A stretch of DNA of 64,000 nucleotides from Pseudoalteromonas prydzensis. GTDB taxonomy: Bacteria > Pseudomonadota > Gammaproteobacteria > Enterobacterales > Alteromonadaceae. Of this stretch, positions 1 to 9,206 are shown piece by piece. The notes under the pieces were generated by a model. That model was not told the origin of the DNA, did not search any database, and saw only the letters and a program-made list of their open reading frames with translations. The stretch is from contig NZ_DRGM01000210.1 of assembly GCF_011050055.1 (NCBI RefSeq), positions 62,001-126,000 of the forward strand. Reading direction: 5' to 3'. The position numbers were made by a program, and so were the translations under genes. How positions within the stretch are numbered: position 1 is the stretch's first letter; every line of letters begins with the position of its first letter.

Positions 1-1
1 T

Positions 2-1666
2 TTTGATGACTGTAGTCGTGCAAACCTAAACTGCTCAGGCGCATTAGAGCAAGCTGATGTAGGGACCTCTATCTTAGATGCAAACTTTGCCAGCCAAGAG
101 TCAACCGTTGATGAGTTTCGTCTACAGGGTAACTATGTAATGGACAACGCCAGCATAGATTTCGGTATTGAATCGCGCTCTATGGAAAGTCATTCTTTAC
201 AATCGCTTACCCGTAATACCATGGGTAACTGGGGCATTGAAAACCCAGGTGAACTGCCTGATGGCTATTTAGATCCAACTAATTTTTTAGCTGAATTTGA
301 CGATTACGATACCAGTGGCTCATTTGATCAAGGTTTCACCGGTAGTGCTTCACAAATTGGTTATTGGGCAGCAGAGCAATATGGTTTTAATTTTGCTGCG
401 GATGGCGCATTTGCAACCAACCGCACAATTGAAGAAGATATCAAGGCAGCCTTTTTACAATACAACTACAGTAACGAAATTAGTGGTATGCCATTTAATT
501 TAGTAATAGGTGCTCGTTATGAAACAACCGATATTACTTCAACTGCTAATATTGATTTACCGGATGCTGTGGCATGGGAAGGTAACAACGATTTCAATGT
601 ACGCTACGGTACCAATATAGATGATTACTCTTTAAGTTCCAGCTATAACCACTTTTTACCCAGCTTAGACTTTGACATTAATGTGGTTGAAGATGTCACG
701 CTGCGTGCTTCTTATAGCACAACGATTGCCCGCCCTACTTATGATAATTTAAGCTCTGCGGCAACCGTAGGTGTTCCAACAGGCCCGAGTATTATTCCAG
801 GCACTACCAATGCACCCGCTGCGACGGGCAACCCAGGACTTGTGCCACTAGAATCTGACAACTTTGATGTTTCTGCAGAATGGTACTTTACTGATCTAAG
901 TTATGTGTCAGTAGGCTACTTTAATAAAAAAGTGGATAACTTTATTGGTCTATCGCCAATGACACAAAACTACTATGGTTTACGTGATGCATCAGCAGGC
1001 CCGCGCGCCGAAGCTGCAAGAGCGGAGCTTGAAGCAAGAGGCTTAGCATTTACCGATGCAAACTTATTCCAAATGGTCGCCGCTATGGAAAACGGTGTTG
1101 CTTTTGACTCAATGAGTTATGAAGAGTTTGAAGCCGCCTACGATGTTTTACCAAACAGTGATGACCCACTAATGGACTTTACAGCGCAGGTGCCAACCAA
1201 TAACAAAGATGCCAAAATCGATGGTTACGAGTTTGCAGTACAACACTTTTTTGGCGAAAGTGGTTTTGGCTTGCAAGCTAACTACACCATTGTAAATGGT
1301 GATATCGACTTTAATGTAGCAGCGGATCCAACAACCACACAATTTGCACTGGTGGGGTTAAGTGATACCGCTAACTTCATAGCTATGTACGAAAACGATA
1401 AGTTTCAAGCACGTATTGCCTATAATTGGCGTGATAAGTTCTTAAATAGTGCAGCACGTTATGTTAATGAGCCAAGCTTCACTGAAGAGTATTATCAAAT
1501 CGACTTTAATATTGCCTATAACTTCAATGAAAAAATGTCATTCTTCGTTGAAGGGCTTAATATTACTGAGCAAAACATGCGTCAGCATGGCCGTTACCAA
1601 GCTCAACTATGGAACTTGGAGCAAAATGGCGCGCGTTATAACATTGGCATGCGCTATAACTTTTAA
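2..1666 (+). CDS. TonB-dependent receptor, C-terminal part (5' end outside window)
   Basis: The reading frame is open from the first complete codon at position 2, so the gene starts upstream of the window and about 554 residues of its C-terminal part are seen. The sequence has the alternating aromatic/polar pattern of an outer-membrane beta-barrel (for example RASYSTTIARPTYDN, GFGLQANYTIVNGDI, FFVEGLNITEQN) and ends in RYNF with a terminal phenylalanine, as barrel proteins do. TonB-dependent receptors take up large or scarce substrates across the outer membrane using TonB energy. The two halogenase-like genes, the GH1 glucosidase and the sugar symporter that follow suggest a carbohydrate rather than a siderophore substrate, which is inference. 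The plug domain and TonB box are not in the window. A terminator-like hairpin follows at 1702. Confidence 0.9.
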   Translation, partial: FDDCSRANLNCSGALEQADVGTSILDANFASQESTVDEFRLQGNYVMDNASIDFGIESRSMESHSLQSLTRNTMGNWGIENPGELPDGYLDPTNFLAEFDDYDTSGSFDQGFTGSASQIGYWAAEQYGFNFAADGAFATNRTIEEDIKAAFLQYNYSNEISGMPFNLVIGARYETTDITSTANIDLPDAVAWEGNNDFNVRYGTNIDDYSLSSSYNHFLPSLDFDINVVEDVTLRASYSTTIARPTYDNLSSAATVGVPTGPSIIPGTTNAPAATGNPGLVPLESDNFDVSAEWYFTDLSYVSVGYFNKKVDNFIGLSPMTQNYYGLRDASAGPRAEAARAELEARGLAFTDANLFQMVAAMENGVAFDSMSYEEFEAAYDVLPNSDDPLMDFTAQVPTNNKDAKIDGYEFAVQHFFGESGFGLQANYTIVNGDIDFNVAADPTTTQFALVGLSDTANFIAMYENDKFQARIAYNWRDKFLNSAARYVNEPSFTEEYYQIDFNIAYNFNEKMSFFVEGLNITEQNMRQHGRYQAQLWNLEQNGARYNIGMRYNF

Positions 1667-1701
1667 GTAATGGTATTTACTCAGCAAATCAATGAGTATC
1701 A

Positions 1702-1726
1702 AGCCGCTACCTGTTAGCGGCTTTTG
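1702..1726 (+). terminator. Hairpin terminator after the TonB receptor gene
   Basis: AGCCGCTA (1702-1709) and TAGCGGCT (1715-1722) form an 8-bp stem with a 5-nt loop, followed by a short T run. It probably reduces read-through from the receptor gene into the halogenase genes. It overlaps the TTG at 1724, which argues against that codon as the start of the next gene. Confidence 0.75.
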
Positions 1727-1756
1727 TCGTTCAAATTAGACATAGAAGAGCACACA

Positions 1757-3310
1757 ATGAATAACAACATCCAACACATTGTGGTACTAGGCGGTGGTGC
1801 TGCAGGCTGGCTAAGTGCGGGGTTGCTTGGCGCTGAGCATCCTGATAAACATATCACCCTGATTGAATCTGCCACTATTGCTATTTCGGGTGTCGGCGAA
1901 GGCACTTGGCCATCAATGCGAAATACGCTAAAGCGCATCGGTATTAAAGAAGTCGATTTTTTAAAGCATTGTGATGCGTCATTCAAGCAAGGCTCTAAGT
2001 TTATAAACTGGCGCAATTTAAATCCGGGTGAAAACTACTATCACCCTTTTATGACGCCACACGGCTATTTAGCAACCAACCTGCATGCGTATTGGCAACA
2101 ACATGCTGCAACACAAAAATACGCTGACGCCTTAAATATGCAAAGCTTTGTTTGCCAAGCAGGTCTTGCTCCAAAACAACTAACCACACCAGAATATGCA
2201 GCGGTGACTAATTACGGTTATCACTTAGACGCTGGTAAATTTGCTAGCTTTTTAAAAAACCATTGCCAAAACCAGCTGGGCGTAAGCCATATTGTCGATG
2301 ATGTAGTGGCTGTGAATAATGACAGCGACGGCTATATTCGCTCATTAACAACTAAACTGCATGGTGAAATAACGGGTGACTTATTTATTGATTGCTCTGG
2401 TACACGCGCTCGCTTAATTGCTGAGCATTATAATGCAGCGTTTATCAATCGACAGCATACCCTGTTTAATAATACTGCTATTGCCGCACACCTTCCGTAT
2501 GCAAATGAACAACAAGAGATTGCTAGTGCAACGTTATCAACGGCGCAGCCGCATGGCTGGATCTGGGATATCGGCTTACCTAGCCGCCGCGGTATTGGTT
2601 ATACCTACTGCGATAAATACTGTGACGAGCAGACTGCAATTAATACCTTAAAACGCTATGCTGCACAATCGGTAGGCGCAGACCTTGCCGAGCAACTACA
2701 AACCCGAAAACTGAGTTTTACCCCAGGCTACAGAAAACAATTTTGGATAAAAAACTGTCTTGCTGTTGGCATGTCGCAAGGATTTATAGAGCCGTTGGAA
2801 GCGTCAGCGCTTGCGATGGTAGAGTTATCGTTAACGATGTTAAGCGAACAAATGCCGCAAGACCGTAAGCATATGGCCTTATTAGCGACTCGGTTCAATC
2901 AACGCTTTAGTTATCGCTGGCAACGAGTGATCGACTTTTTAAAGTTACACTATATCTTAAGTGAGCGTGATGACAGCCAATATTGGCAGGATATAAAAAC
3001 CGCAGCGAGTACCCCACACCGCTTAGCAGAGCTTATGGAACTTTGGCAATATCAACCACCCAGTCGCTTTGACTTTATTGAAAATGAAGAAATATTTCCT
3101 TCAGCAAGTTACCAATATGTACTGTATGGCATGGGGTTTAATACCGAAAATAATAAAGCCGACAATGCGTTTAATAACCCTGAAACGGGCAACTACTTTT
3201 ATCAGCAAAACCGTGAAAAAATAGCGCAATATTTACACGCCCTGCCAACAAATCGCGCATTATTAAAGCAACTGATTGAGCAAACAACTAACGAAAAGGC
3301 CCAGCTATGA
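1757..3310 (+). CDS. Tryptophan-halogenase-family flavoprotein, copy 1
   Basis: This 517-residue protein belongs to the flavin-dependent tryptophan halogenase family. It has the FAD-binding GGGAAGW motif (residues 12-18), the GVGEGTWPS segment (45-53), a lysine in ASFKQG (Lys77) at the place of the halogenase active-site lysine, and a GFIEPLEAS segment (342-350). The family motif WxWxIP reads WIWDIG here (268-273), so the proline is missing. ATG 1757 is preferred because GAAGAG lies just upstream; the in-frame TTG at 1724 lies inside the preceding terminator. The stop overlaps the next start in an ATGA, so the two halogenase genes are translationally coupled. Such genes are commonly found beside TonB receptors and glycoside hydrolases in Alteromonadales and Caulobacterales, where their substrate is not established. 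Actual halogenation is not implied. Confidence 0.88.
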   Translation: MNNNIQHIVVLGGGAAGWLSAGLLGAEHPDKHITLIESATIAISGVGEGTWPSMRNTLKRIGIKEVDFLKHCDASFKQGSKFINWRNLNPGENYYHPFMTPHGYLATNLHAYWQQHAATQKYADALNMQSFVCQAGLAPKQLTTPEYAAVTNYGYHLDAGKFASFLKNHCQNQLGVSHIVDDVVAVNNDSDGYIRSLTTKLHGEITGDLFIDCSGTRARLIAEHYNAAFINRQHTLFNNTAIAAHLPYANEQQEIASATLSTAQPHGWIWDIGLPSRRGIGYTYCDKYCDEQTAINTLKRYAAQSVGADLAEQLQTRKLSFTPGYRKQFWIKNCLAVGMSQGFIEPLEASALAMVELSLTMLSEQMPQDRKHMALLATRFNQRFSYRWQRVIDFLKLHYILSERDDSQYWQDIKTAASTPHRLAELMELWQYQPPSRFDFIENEEIFPSASYQYVLYGMGFNTENNKADNAFNNPETGNYFYQQNREKIAQYLHALPTNRALLKQLIEQTTNEKAQL

Positions 3311-4809
3311 AGCACAATAACACTATTCAAAACGTAGTAATAGCTGGCGGTGGCACTGCCGGTTGGATGGCCGCGGCTGCACTGAGTAAATTAGTCGGTA
3401 AAAATATTAATGTCACCTTAATTGAATCTGACGAAATAGCCACGGTTGGCGTTGGTGAAGCGACAATTCCGCCCATTCGCACCTTTCATAAATTGCTCGG
3501 TATTAATGAACAAGAATTTATGCAAGCCACTCAAGCGAGTTTCAAATTAGGCATTAGCTTTGAGAACTGGGGGCAAACAAATACACAATACATTCACTCA
3601 TTCGGTATGACCGGTAAAGAGTGTTGGGCGGGTGAATTTCATCATTTTTGGCTACACAGTTTATCGTTAGGGTTAGAGTCTGAATTTGGTCAATACTGCT
3701 ATGAACTGCAAGCGGCCAAGCAAAATAAGTTTGCCTTTAGTCAACAAAACCCGATTAACTATGCATTTCACATGGATGCCAGTCGCTATGCATTATTTTT
3801 ACGTGAATTTACACAACAATTGGGGGTTACTCGCCGCGAAGGTAAAATTACTCATGTAAATAAATGCCCTAGTTCAGGCTTTATTAACAGCTTAACCCTT
3901 AGCGATAACAGCACAATAGCGGGTGATTTTTTTATTGATTGCACGGGCTTTCGCGGCTTACTAATTGAACAAGCACTGCATACCGGTTATGAAGATTGGT
4001 CTCATTTTCTGCCCTGCGACAGCGCCATTGCAGTGCAAACAACCGCCGTTGACGAGGATATAAAACCCTATACCCGCGCCATAGCCCACGATGCAGGCTG
4101 GCAATGGCAAATACCGCTACAACAGCGTGTTGGTAATGGTTTAGTTTATTGCAGCCGTTATTTAGCGGATGATCAAGCAAAGCAGTTATTGCTTGCAAAC
4201 ATTCAAGGTGACACTTTAACTGAACCAAAAATCATCAAGTTTAAAACCGGTCGCCGGCGTAAAGGTTGGAATAAAAACTGCCTTGCCTTAGGGCTTGCCA
4301 GTGGCTTTGTTGAGCCGCTCGAATCCACCAGTATTCACCTGATCATGTCGGGAATTATTCGCTTTATGCGGCTATTTCCGTTCAATGGCATTACCGAGCA
4401 AGCAGTCAGTGAATATAACAAGCAGCTAAAAAGTGAAATCGAAAATATTCGCGACTTTATCGTGTTGCATTACAAAGTGACTGATCGCACCGACAGTGAA
4501 TTTTGGCGCCACTGTAATAGCATGGAGATACCCGACACCCTAGCGCATAAAATTAGCTTATTTAAACACACAGGACGGGTATTCTTAGATGATGGCGATA
4601 TCTTTCGAGTCGACTCATGGGTGCAAGTAATGCTTGGTCAAGGCATTAAACCTGAGCAACATCATTTAATTGCCAGTTTAATGAGTGATGCAGAGTTAAC
4701 CCGTTTTCTAAGTAGTATTAAACAGCAGATCACGCAACGGGTGGCAGCACTGCCATCTCATAAAGCGTTTTTGCAGCAGTACTGCCCTACGGATCTGAAG
4801 CAGCCATAA
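3307..4809 (+). CDS. Tryptophan-halogenase-family flavoprotein, copy 2
   Basis: This 500-residue protein is a second member of the same family and is clearly diverged from its neighbour. It carries GGGTAGWMAA (residues 14-23), GVGEATIPPI (48-57), the candidate catalytic lysine Lys80 in ASFKLG, an intact WQWQIP motif (265-270) and GFVEPLESTSI (333-343). All the sequence hallmarks of a flavin-dependent halogenase are therefore present, unlike copy 1. No flavin reductase partner, which such enzymes need for FADH2, is seen nearby. Its start overlaps the stop of copy 1 by 4 bases. The gene ends the operon; the next gene is 380 bp away behind its own operators. The true substrate is unknown, and a glycan-linked or aryl-glucoside substrate is only a guess from context. 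Confidence 0.9.
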   Translation: MKHNNTIQNVVIAGGGTAGWMAAAALSKLVGKNINVTLIESDEIATVGVGEATIPPIRTFHKLLGINEQEFMQATQASFKLGISFENWGQTNTQYIHSFGMTGKECWAGEFHHFWLHSLSLGLESEFGQYCYELQAAKQNKFAFSQQNPINYAFHMDASRYALFLREFTQQLGVTRREGKITHVNKCPSSGFINSLTLSDNSTIAGDFFIDCTGFRGLLIEQALHTGYEDWSHFLPCDSAIAVQTTAVDEDIKPYTRAIAHDAGWQWQIPLQQRVGNGLVYCSRYLADDQAKQLLLANIQGDTLTEPKIIKFKTGRRRKGWNKNCLALGLASGFVEPLESTSIHLIMSGIIRFMRLFPFNGITEQAVSEYNKQLKSEIENIRDFIVLHYKVTDRTDSEFWRHCNSMEIPDTLAHKISLFKHTGRVFLDDGDIFRVDSWVQVMLGQGIKPEQHHLIASLMSDAELTRFLSSIKQQITQRVAALPSHKAFLQQYCPTDLKQP

Positions 4810-5049
4810 AACGATGAAAACAGCCCTTTGCATAATGCTTGGTAAGAACAGCTAACGTTGTGGGGGGTAAGTGTTTGATCATTTTTATATACCTAGCATT
4901 TATCAGCGATTGGTTTAACAGCGTTGGCTGGCGAATAGCACCGTTGCCGCTAAATCAGCGTGCCGCTTTTGCTATGACCAATAAACAAGTATTTATTGTT
5001 ATCTAAATTTAACTATTGACCTACTTAGAAATAGTCACTAACCTAAACA
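4810..5049. other. Non-coding stretch before the glucosidase operators
   Basis: I see no gene here. There is a weak AT-rich inverted repeat (CAATAAA at 4979-4985, TTTATTG at 4992-4998) and a possible -35 element TTGACC at 5016-5021. A poor -10 candidate, TAACCT, lies 17 bp further on at 5039-5044, just before the first palindrome. Confidence 0.4.
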
Positions 5050-5063
5050 TGGAAGCGCTTCCT
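5050..5063. promoter_or_regulatory. LacI-family operator 1
   Basis: The 12-bp perfect palindrome GGAAGCGCTTCC (5051-5062), with a preceding T, matches the TGGAAGCGCTTCCA-type sites bound by LacI-family sugar regulators. It lies 127 bp upstream of the GH1 start. The LacI gene at 8180 is the obvious candidate regulator, which is inference. Confidence 0.8.
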
Positions 5064-5108
5064 GAAACAACGTTAAATACCATACTAGAGCATTAATCAA
5101 ATTAATTA

Positions 5109-5122
5109 TGGAAGCGCTTTCA
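5109..5122. promoter_or_regulatory. LacI-family operator 2
   Basis: TGGAAGCGCTTTCA is a near-palindrome with one mismatch to the symmetric site. Its centre lies 59 bp downstream of the centre of operator 1, on the same DNA stretch in front of the GH1 gene. A TATAAA at 5141-5146 could be the -10 of a promoter overlapped by this site; that part is weak. Confidence 0.78.
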
Positions 5123-5189
5123 CATATATTGCATTTTTACTATAAAAACGTATCTACAAACTGTATAAGCAAGCAGAGGTTTTCAATTA

Positions 5190-6518
5190 ATGAAACAATT
5201 ATCTTTACCCGCTAACTCACCGCTACTTAGCAAAGAGTTTACTTTTGGTGTTGCTACAGCATCATTTCAAATTGAAGGTGGTGCAGATAGCCGTCTTCCG
5301 TGTATTTGGGATAAATTTTGTGCCACACCAGGTAAGATTGCCGATAATTCAAACGGTTTAGTTGCTTGTGATCACTATAACAACTGGGCAAACGATATTG
5401 AGTTAATTGACTCTTTGGGTGTTGATGCTTATCGTTTATCAATATCTTGGCCGCGCGTGATCAAAGCTGATGGCAGTCTAAACCCTGTTGGGGTTAAGTT
5501 TTATACAGATATTTTAGACGAGTTGGCACGCCGCAACATTAAAGCATTTGTGACGCTTTATCACTGGGATTTACCACAGCATTTAGAAGATAAAGGTGGC
5601 TGGCTTAATCGTAATACTGCCTTTGAATACGCTAACTATGTAGATTTAATCAGCCAAGCTTTTGCTGAACGTGTTTATTCGTATGCAACACTAAACGAAC
5701 CATTTTGTAGCTCCTACTTAGGTTACGAAATTGGTGTTCATGCACCAGGTAAAGTTGGTCGCGAGTTTGGCCGAAAAGCTGCGCATCACTTATTACTGGG
5801 CCATGGTCTAGCAATGCAAGTACTTGCTAAAAACAGCCCTAACGCTTTAAACGGTATTGTGCTGAATTTTACGCCTTGCTACCCAGTTAGCCAAAGTGAA
5901 GCTGACTTAAAAGCCACTGCATTTGCAGATGACTACATTAATCAATGGTATATGCGCCCAGTAATGGAGGGGAAATACCCTGATATTATTGCACAATTAC
6001 CAGCAGAGCAGCGCCCAGATATTCACCCCGGTGACATGGAGATCATCGCACAACCTTTAGACTACCTTGGTGTTAACTTTTATACTCGCCTGCATTATCA
6101 AGCAAGTGATGATGACTTTTACGACGAACGTCCACATCAAGGTCCACTAACTGATATTGGTTGGGAAATATACCCACAAGCTTTAACCGAATTGTTAGTC
6201 TCGTTAAACGAAAAGTATACTCTGCCACCAATTTATATTACGGAAAATGGTGCAGCAATGAAGGATACGCTCGCTAATGGCGAAGTAAATGATTTAGACC
6301 GTATCAGCTACTATCAGCAACATTTAACAGCGCTGCACAATGCAACTTTACAAGGTGTGCGCGTTGATGGCTATTTTGCTTGGAGCTTAATGGACAACTT
6401 TGAATGGGCTGAAGGCTATTTAAAACGTTTTGGTATTGTATACGTTGATTATCACACCCAACAACGTACAGTTAAAGCCAGTGGCCTCGCATACAGTAAC
6501 TTGATCACAAGCCGGTAA
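5190..6518 (+). CDS. GH1 beta-glucosidase
   Basis: This 442-residue protein has the usual length and motifs of glycoside hydrolase family 1: FTFGVATASFQIEGG near the N-terminus (residues 17-31), the acid/base glutamate in TLNEP (Glu170), and the nucleophile glutamate in ITENG (Glu352). There is also an aglycone-side WSLMDNFEWAEGY segment near the C-terminus. It has no signal peptide, so it should hydrolyse imported beta-glucosides such as cellobiose in the cytoplasm. The start at 5190 is preceded by AGAGG (5175-5179). Two LacI-type operators lie just upstream, which points to substrate-inducible expression. A symporter gene follows 66 bp downstream, with an intervening hairpin that probably does not fully stop transcription. 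Confidence 0.95.
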   Translation: MKQLSLPANSPLLSKEFTFGVATASFQIEGGADSRLPCIWDKFCATPGKIADNSNGLVACDHYNNWANDIELIDSLGVDAYRLSISWPRVIKADGSLNPVGVKFYTDILDELARRNIKAFVTLYHWDLPQHLEDKGGWLNRNTAFEYANYVDLISQAFAERVYSYATLNEPFCSSYLGYEIGVHAPGKVGREFGRKAAHHLLLGHGLAMQVLAKNSPNALNGIVLNFTPCYPVSQSEADLKATAFADDYINQWYMRPVMEGKYPDIIAQLPAEQRPDIHPGDMEIIAQPLDYLGVNFYTRLHYQASDDDFYDERPHQGPLTDIGWEIYPQALTELLVSLNEKYTLPPIYITENGAAMKDTLANGEVNDLDRISYYQQHLTALHNATLQGVRVDGYFAWSLMDNFEWAEGYLKRFGIVYVDYHTQQRTVKASGLAYSNLITSR

Positions 6519-6524
6519 TTTATG

Positions 6525-6555
6525 CTAGCCGATGATTAAAAATAAAATCGGCTAG
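6525..6555 (+). other. Intra-operon hairpin between glucosidase and symporter genes
   Basis: CTAGCCGAT (6525-6533) and ATCGGCTAG (6547-6555) form a perfect 9-bp stem with a 13-nt loop. No T run follows, so it may be an mRNA-stabilising or processing structure rather than a full terminator. Confidence 0.5.
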
Positions 6556-6584
6556 TCACTTAAAACAACGATAAGAAACACACA

Positions 6585-8111
6585 GTGAATAAAATACCTT
6601 TATATGAAAAAATTGGCTACGCCATGGGCGATGCCGGTGCCAATTTAGTTTGGCGTGGTGCCCTTGCCTACCTTGCGGTGTTTTATACCGATACCTTTGG
6701 TATATCAGCGGCGGCGGCTGCCATGTTATTTTTAGTGGTGCGTCTATCTGATGGCGTTACCGATATTATTATGGGCATGATTGCTGATAGAACTCACACC
6801 CGCTTCGGTAAATTTAGGCCATGGATACTTTGGTCGGCCCCCTTCTTAGGCTTATTTATGGTGTTGTGTTTTACCACTCCTAACTTTAATGAAACCAATA
6901 AATTAATTTACGCCTACGTTACTTATATTGGTTTAACTCTAGCCTATACAGTTAGTAATGTGCCTTACTCTGCCTTAATGGGCGTTATGAGTCCTGATGA
7001 TACAGAGCGGACTAAACTATCAAGCTTTCGATTTGCAGGAGCCTTTACAGGCGGATTACTGGTAATGGGATTTTTACCCGAATTAGTGGCTTACTTTGGG
7101 GGGGGCGACAATGCCAAAGGCTACCAATTAACCATGTATTTATTTGCAGCGCTATTAATTGCATTGATGGTGATCACTTTTGTCTCGACAAAAGAACGTG
7201 TTATTCCCCATGCAGCAAACGGCAGGTGTTTAAAGTCAGAGCTAAAAGATTTAACGAAGAACCTGCCGTTTATTATTTTACCGCTGCTCGCAACCACTTT
7301 ATTCTTTTACTATCGTGATATTTACAGTGGCTTATTTTTCGCTTTAGTTATGGCGGCCATGACTTTCGTAATCAAAAAATTACTCAACAAAGAGCAGTCC
7401 AATTTAACAGGCACGCAGCAAGATATGGTTGACTTATTAACCAACAAACCTTGGCTTATTCTGCTCGGTATTGGTTTTTTAACTATGATGTTTAACGGCA
7501 TTAAATATGGTGTGATAGCCTATTATTTTAAATATCAGGTCGCAAATGAACTTATGGCTGGGCAATATTTTGTCGCATTATTAATTGTCTCTATTTTTGG
7601 TGCGCTCGCCACCGGTAAATTAGCCGAGTTGATGGGTAAACGTAATTTATTTGTTCTATCGCTGGTATTAAGCGGTTTATTAACGACCGCATTCTATTGG
7701 GTGCCAAGTGATAATATTGTCGCGATATTTACCTTCGGTTGCGCTGCTGAGTTTTTTGCCGCGATGATGCCAACCTTGTTCTTTAGTATGCTGGGTGATG
7801 CAGCCGACTACTCTGAGTGGAAAAACAAACGCCGTGCCACTGGCTTAATTTATTCTGCTGGCACCTTTGTACAAAAAACTGGAGGAGGTTTTGCAGGCGC
7901 GCTCGTGCTGGTTGTGTTAGCAGGTTACGGTTATAACGGCATGGATGAAACCAGCATTGCGCAGTCGCTGCCCGGCATGCAACTATTAATGAGCTGGATA
8001 CCGGCTGCATTTGCCTTCTTAGGGGCTATTTTGATGCTAATATACCCACTTACTTCACTAATGACACAAAAAATTACAGAAGACTTGGCAATTAGGCGCA
8101 GTAATGTGTAA
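6585..8111 (+). CDS. GPH-family sugar:cation symporter (MFS, MelB-like)
   Basis: This 508-residue protein is rich in membrane segments and opens with IPLYEKIGYAMGDAGANLVW, the typical N-terminus of glycoside-pentoside-hexuronide symporters. It also has the family's DRTHTRFGKFRPW loop (about residues 67-79) and SEWKNKRRATGL in the second half. It should import the glucoside across the inner membrane for the GH1 enzyme upstream. The start is a GTG at 6585 with only a weak ribosome binding site; the distance to the EKIGYAMGD motif fits the family. A LacI regulator gene follows 68 bp later. The substrate cannot be read from the sequence, and a beta-glucoside is inferred from the neighbours. Confidence 0.92.
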   Translation: MNKIPLYEKIGYAMGDAGANLVWRGALAYLAVFYTDTFGISAAAAAMLFLVVRLSDGVTDIIMGMIADRTHTRFGKFRPWILWSAPFLGLFMVLCFTTPNFNETNKLIYAYVTYIGLTLAYTVSNVPYSALMGVMSPDDTERTKLSSFRFAGAFTGGLLVMGFLPELVAYFGGGDNAKGYQLTMYLFAALLIALMVITFVSTKERVIPHAANGRCLKSELKDLTKNLPFIILPLLATTLFFYYRDIYSGLFFALVMAAMTFVIKKLLNKEQSNLTGTQQDMVDLLTNKPWLILLGIGFLTMMFNGIKYGVIAYYFKYQVANELMAGQYFVALLIVSIFGALATGKLAELMGKRNLFVLSLVLSGLLTTAFYWVPSDNIVAIFTFGCAAEFFAAMMPTLFFSMLGDAADYSEWKNKRRATGLIYSAGTFVQKTGGGFAGALVLVVLAGYGYNGMDETSIAQSLPGMQLLMSWIPAAFAFLGAILMLIYPLTSLMTQKITEDLAIRRSNV

Positions 8112-8179
8112 ATTACCTTAACACTCAATACTGATTTATAAAATATCATATAAAACAGAGCATTAACGTTAGGAAAGCA

Positions 8180-9181
8180 ATGGCTACAATTTATCAGGTA
8201 TCAGAGCTTGCAGGTGTCTCCCTGTCGACTGTGTCCAGAGTTCTGAACAATAATGACTATGTGAGTAAAAAAACTAAAAAGAAAGTAATGGAAGCAATGC
8301 AACAGCTGGGCTATCAACCAAGCTCTATCGCACGTTCACTCGCTTCAAGCAGAACCAGTAGTGTTGGTATTTTAGTCTCTGAGTTAGATGGCCCATTTTT
8401 CGGGCAAATGATGTCAGCGATTGAAGAGCAACTGCGGGCAGCAGGCAAGCACGTCATTATAACCCCAGGACACAGTGATGAAAGCAAGGAAAAAAGCGGC
8501 TTTGAATTTTTGATCAGTCGTAATTGCGATGCCATCATTGCCCATGTTGAAGCCGTCTCAAACGAGTACTTAATTGAACTGAGTAAAGGTAAAACACCGA
8601 TTTACTTAATGAGCCGCTATGTTGAAGAAATTAAAGACAACTGCATTAGTTTAGATAACGTAATGGGCGGTTACTTAGCGACTAAAACCATGATCACCCG
8701 AGGTCATAAAAACATTGCCTATATCGCAGGCCCACAATTTAAAATAGATGCATCTGATCGACTAAAAGGCCATAAACAAGCCCTTAGTGAATTTGCTATC
8801 GAGTTTAATGAAAACTTATTTTACATTGGCGATTTTAAAGAAACGGGTGGCAATGATGGTTTGAAGTACTTTATAGAGAACAAAGTCCCCTTTACAGCAC
8901 TGGTGTGTGCTAATGACGAAATGGCCTCGGGAGCCATGAAATATGCCCGAGAGCACGGTTTTAACCTGCCTAGCGATCTTGCCATTATGGGCTACGATAA
9001 CGTCATTTTTACTAATTACTTGTACCCAACGCTTACAACTATCAATAACCCAGTACCAGAGATGGGCAAAATGGCTGCTAATTTAGTGCTTAAAGATATT
9101 TATAAGCACAGCGGCATTACCATTAACCACATATTTCAGCCAAATTTAATTTTACGCGACTCAACGCCCACGGTTAAATAA
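8180..9181 (+). CDS. LacI-family transcriptional regulator
   Basis: This 333-residue protein has an N-terminal LacI helix-turn-helix (TIYQVSELAGVSLSTVSRVL, residues 3-22) with the usual hinge helix around SSIARSLASS. A periplasmic-binding-protein-like effector domain starting at SVGILVSELDGPFF follows. The length is normal for the family and an AGGA precedes the ATG. It closes the glucoside locus and is the best candidate to bind the two GGAAGCGC palindromes at 5050 and 5109. No such palindrome was seen directly in front of its own gene, so autoregulation would have to act through the upstream operon promoter. Confidence 0.95.
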   Translation: MATIYQVSELAGVSLSTVSRVLNNNDYVSKKTKKKVMEAMQQLGYQPSSIARSLASSRTSSVGILVSELDGPFFGQMMSAIEEQLRAAGKHVIITPGHSDESKEKSGFEFLISRNCDAIIAHVEAVSNEYLIELSKGKTPIYLMSRYVEEIKDNCISLDNVMGGYLATKTMITRGHKNIAYIAGPQFKIDASDRLKGHKQALSEFAIEFNENLFYIGDFKETGGNDGLKYFIENKVPFTALVCANDEMASGAMKYAREHGFNLPSDLAIMGYDNVIFTNYLYPTLTTINNPVPEMGKMAANLVLKDIYKHSGITINHIFQPNLILRDSTPTVK

Positions 9182-9206
9182 CCTGTGAGCAAATAACAAT
9201 AGTGAC

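Noticed and set aside
2-1666. Siderophore receptor for the NRPS product
   Set aside because: The receptor is about 50 kb from the NRPS group and beside sugar-use genes; nothing ties it to iron uptake.
1724-1756. Longer start (TTG) for halogenase copy 1
   Set aside because: The TTG lies inside the terminator after the TonB receptor gene, and ATG 1757 has a ribosome binding site.
1757-4809. Halogenated natural-product cluster
   Set aside because: The halogenase-family genes are tied to a TonB receptor and glucosidase, while the NRPS cluster lies over 50 kb away on the other strand.
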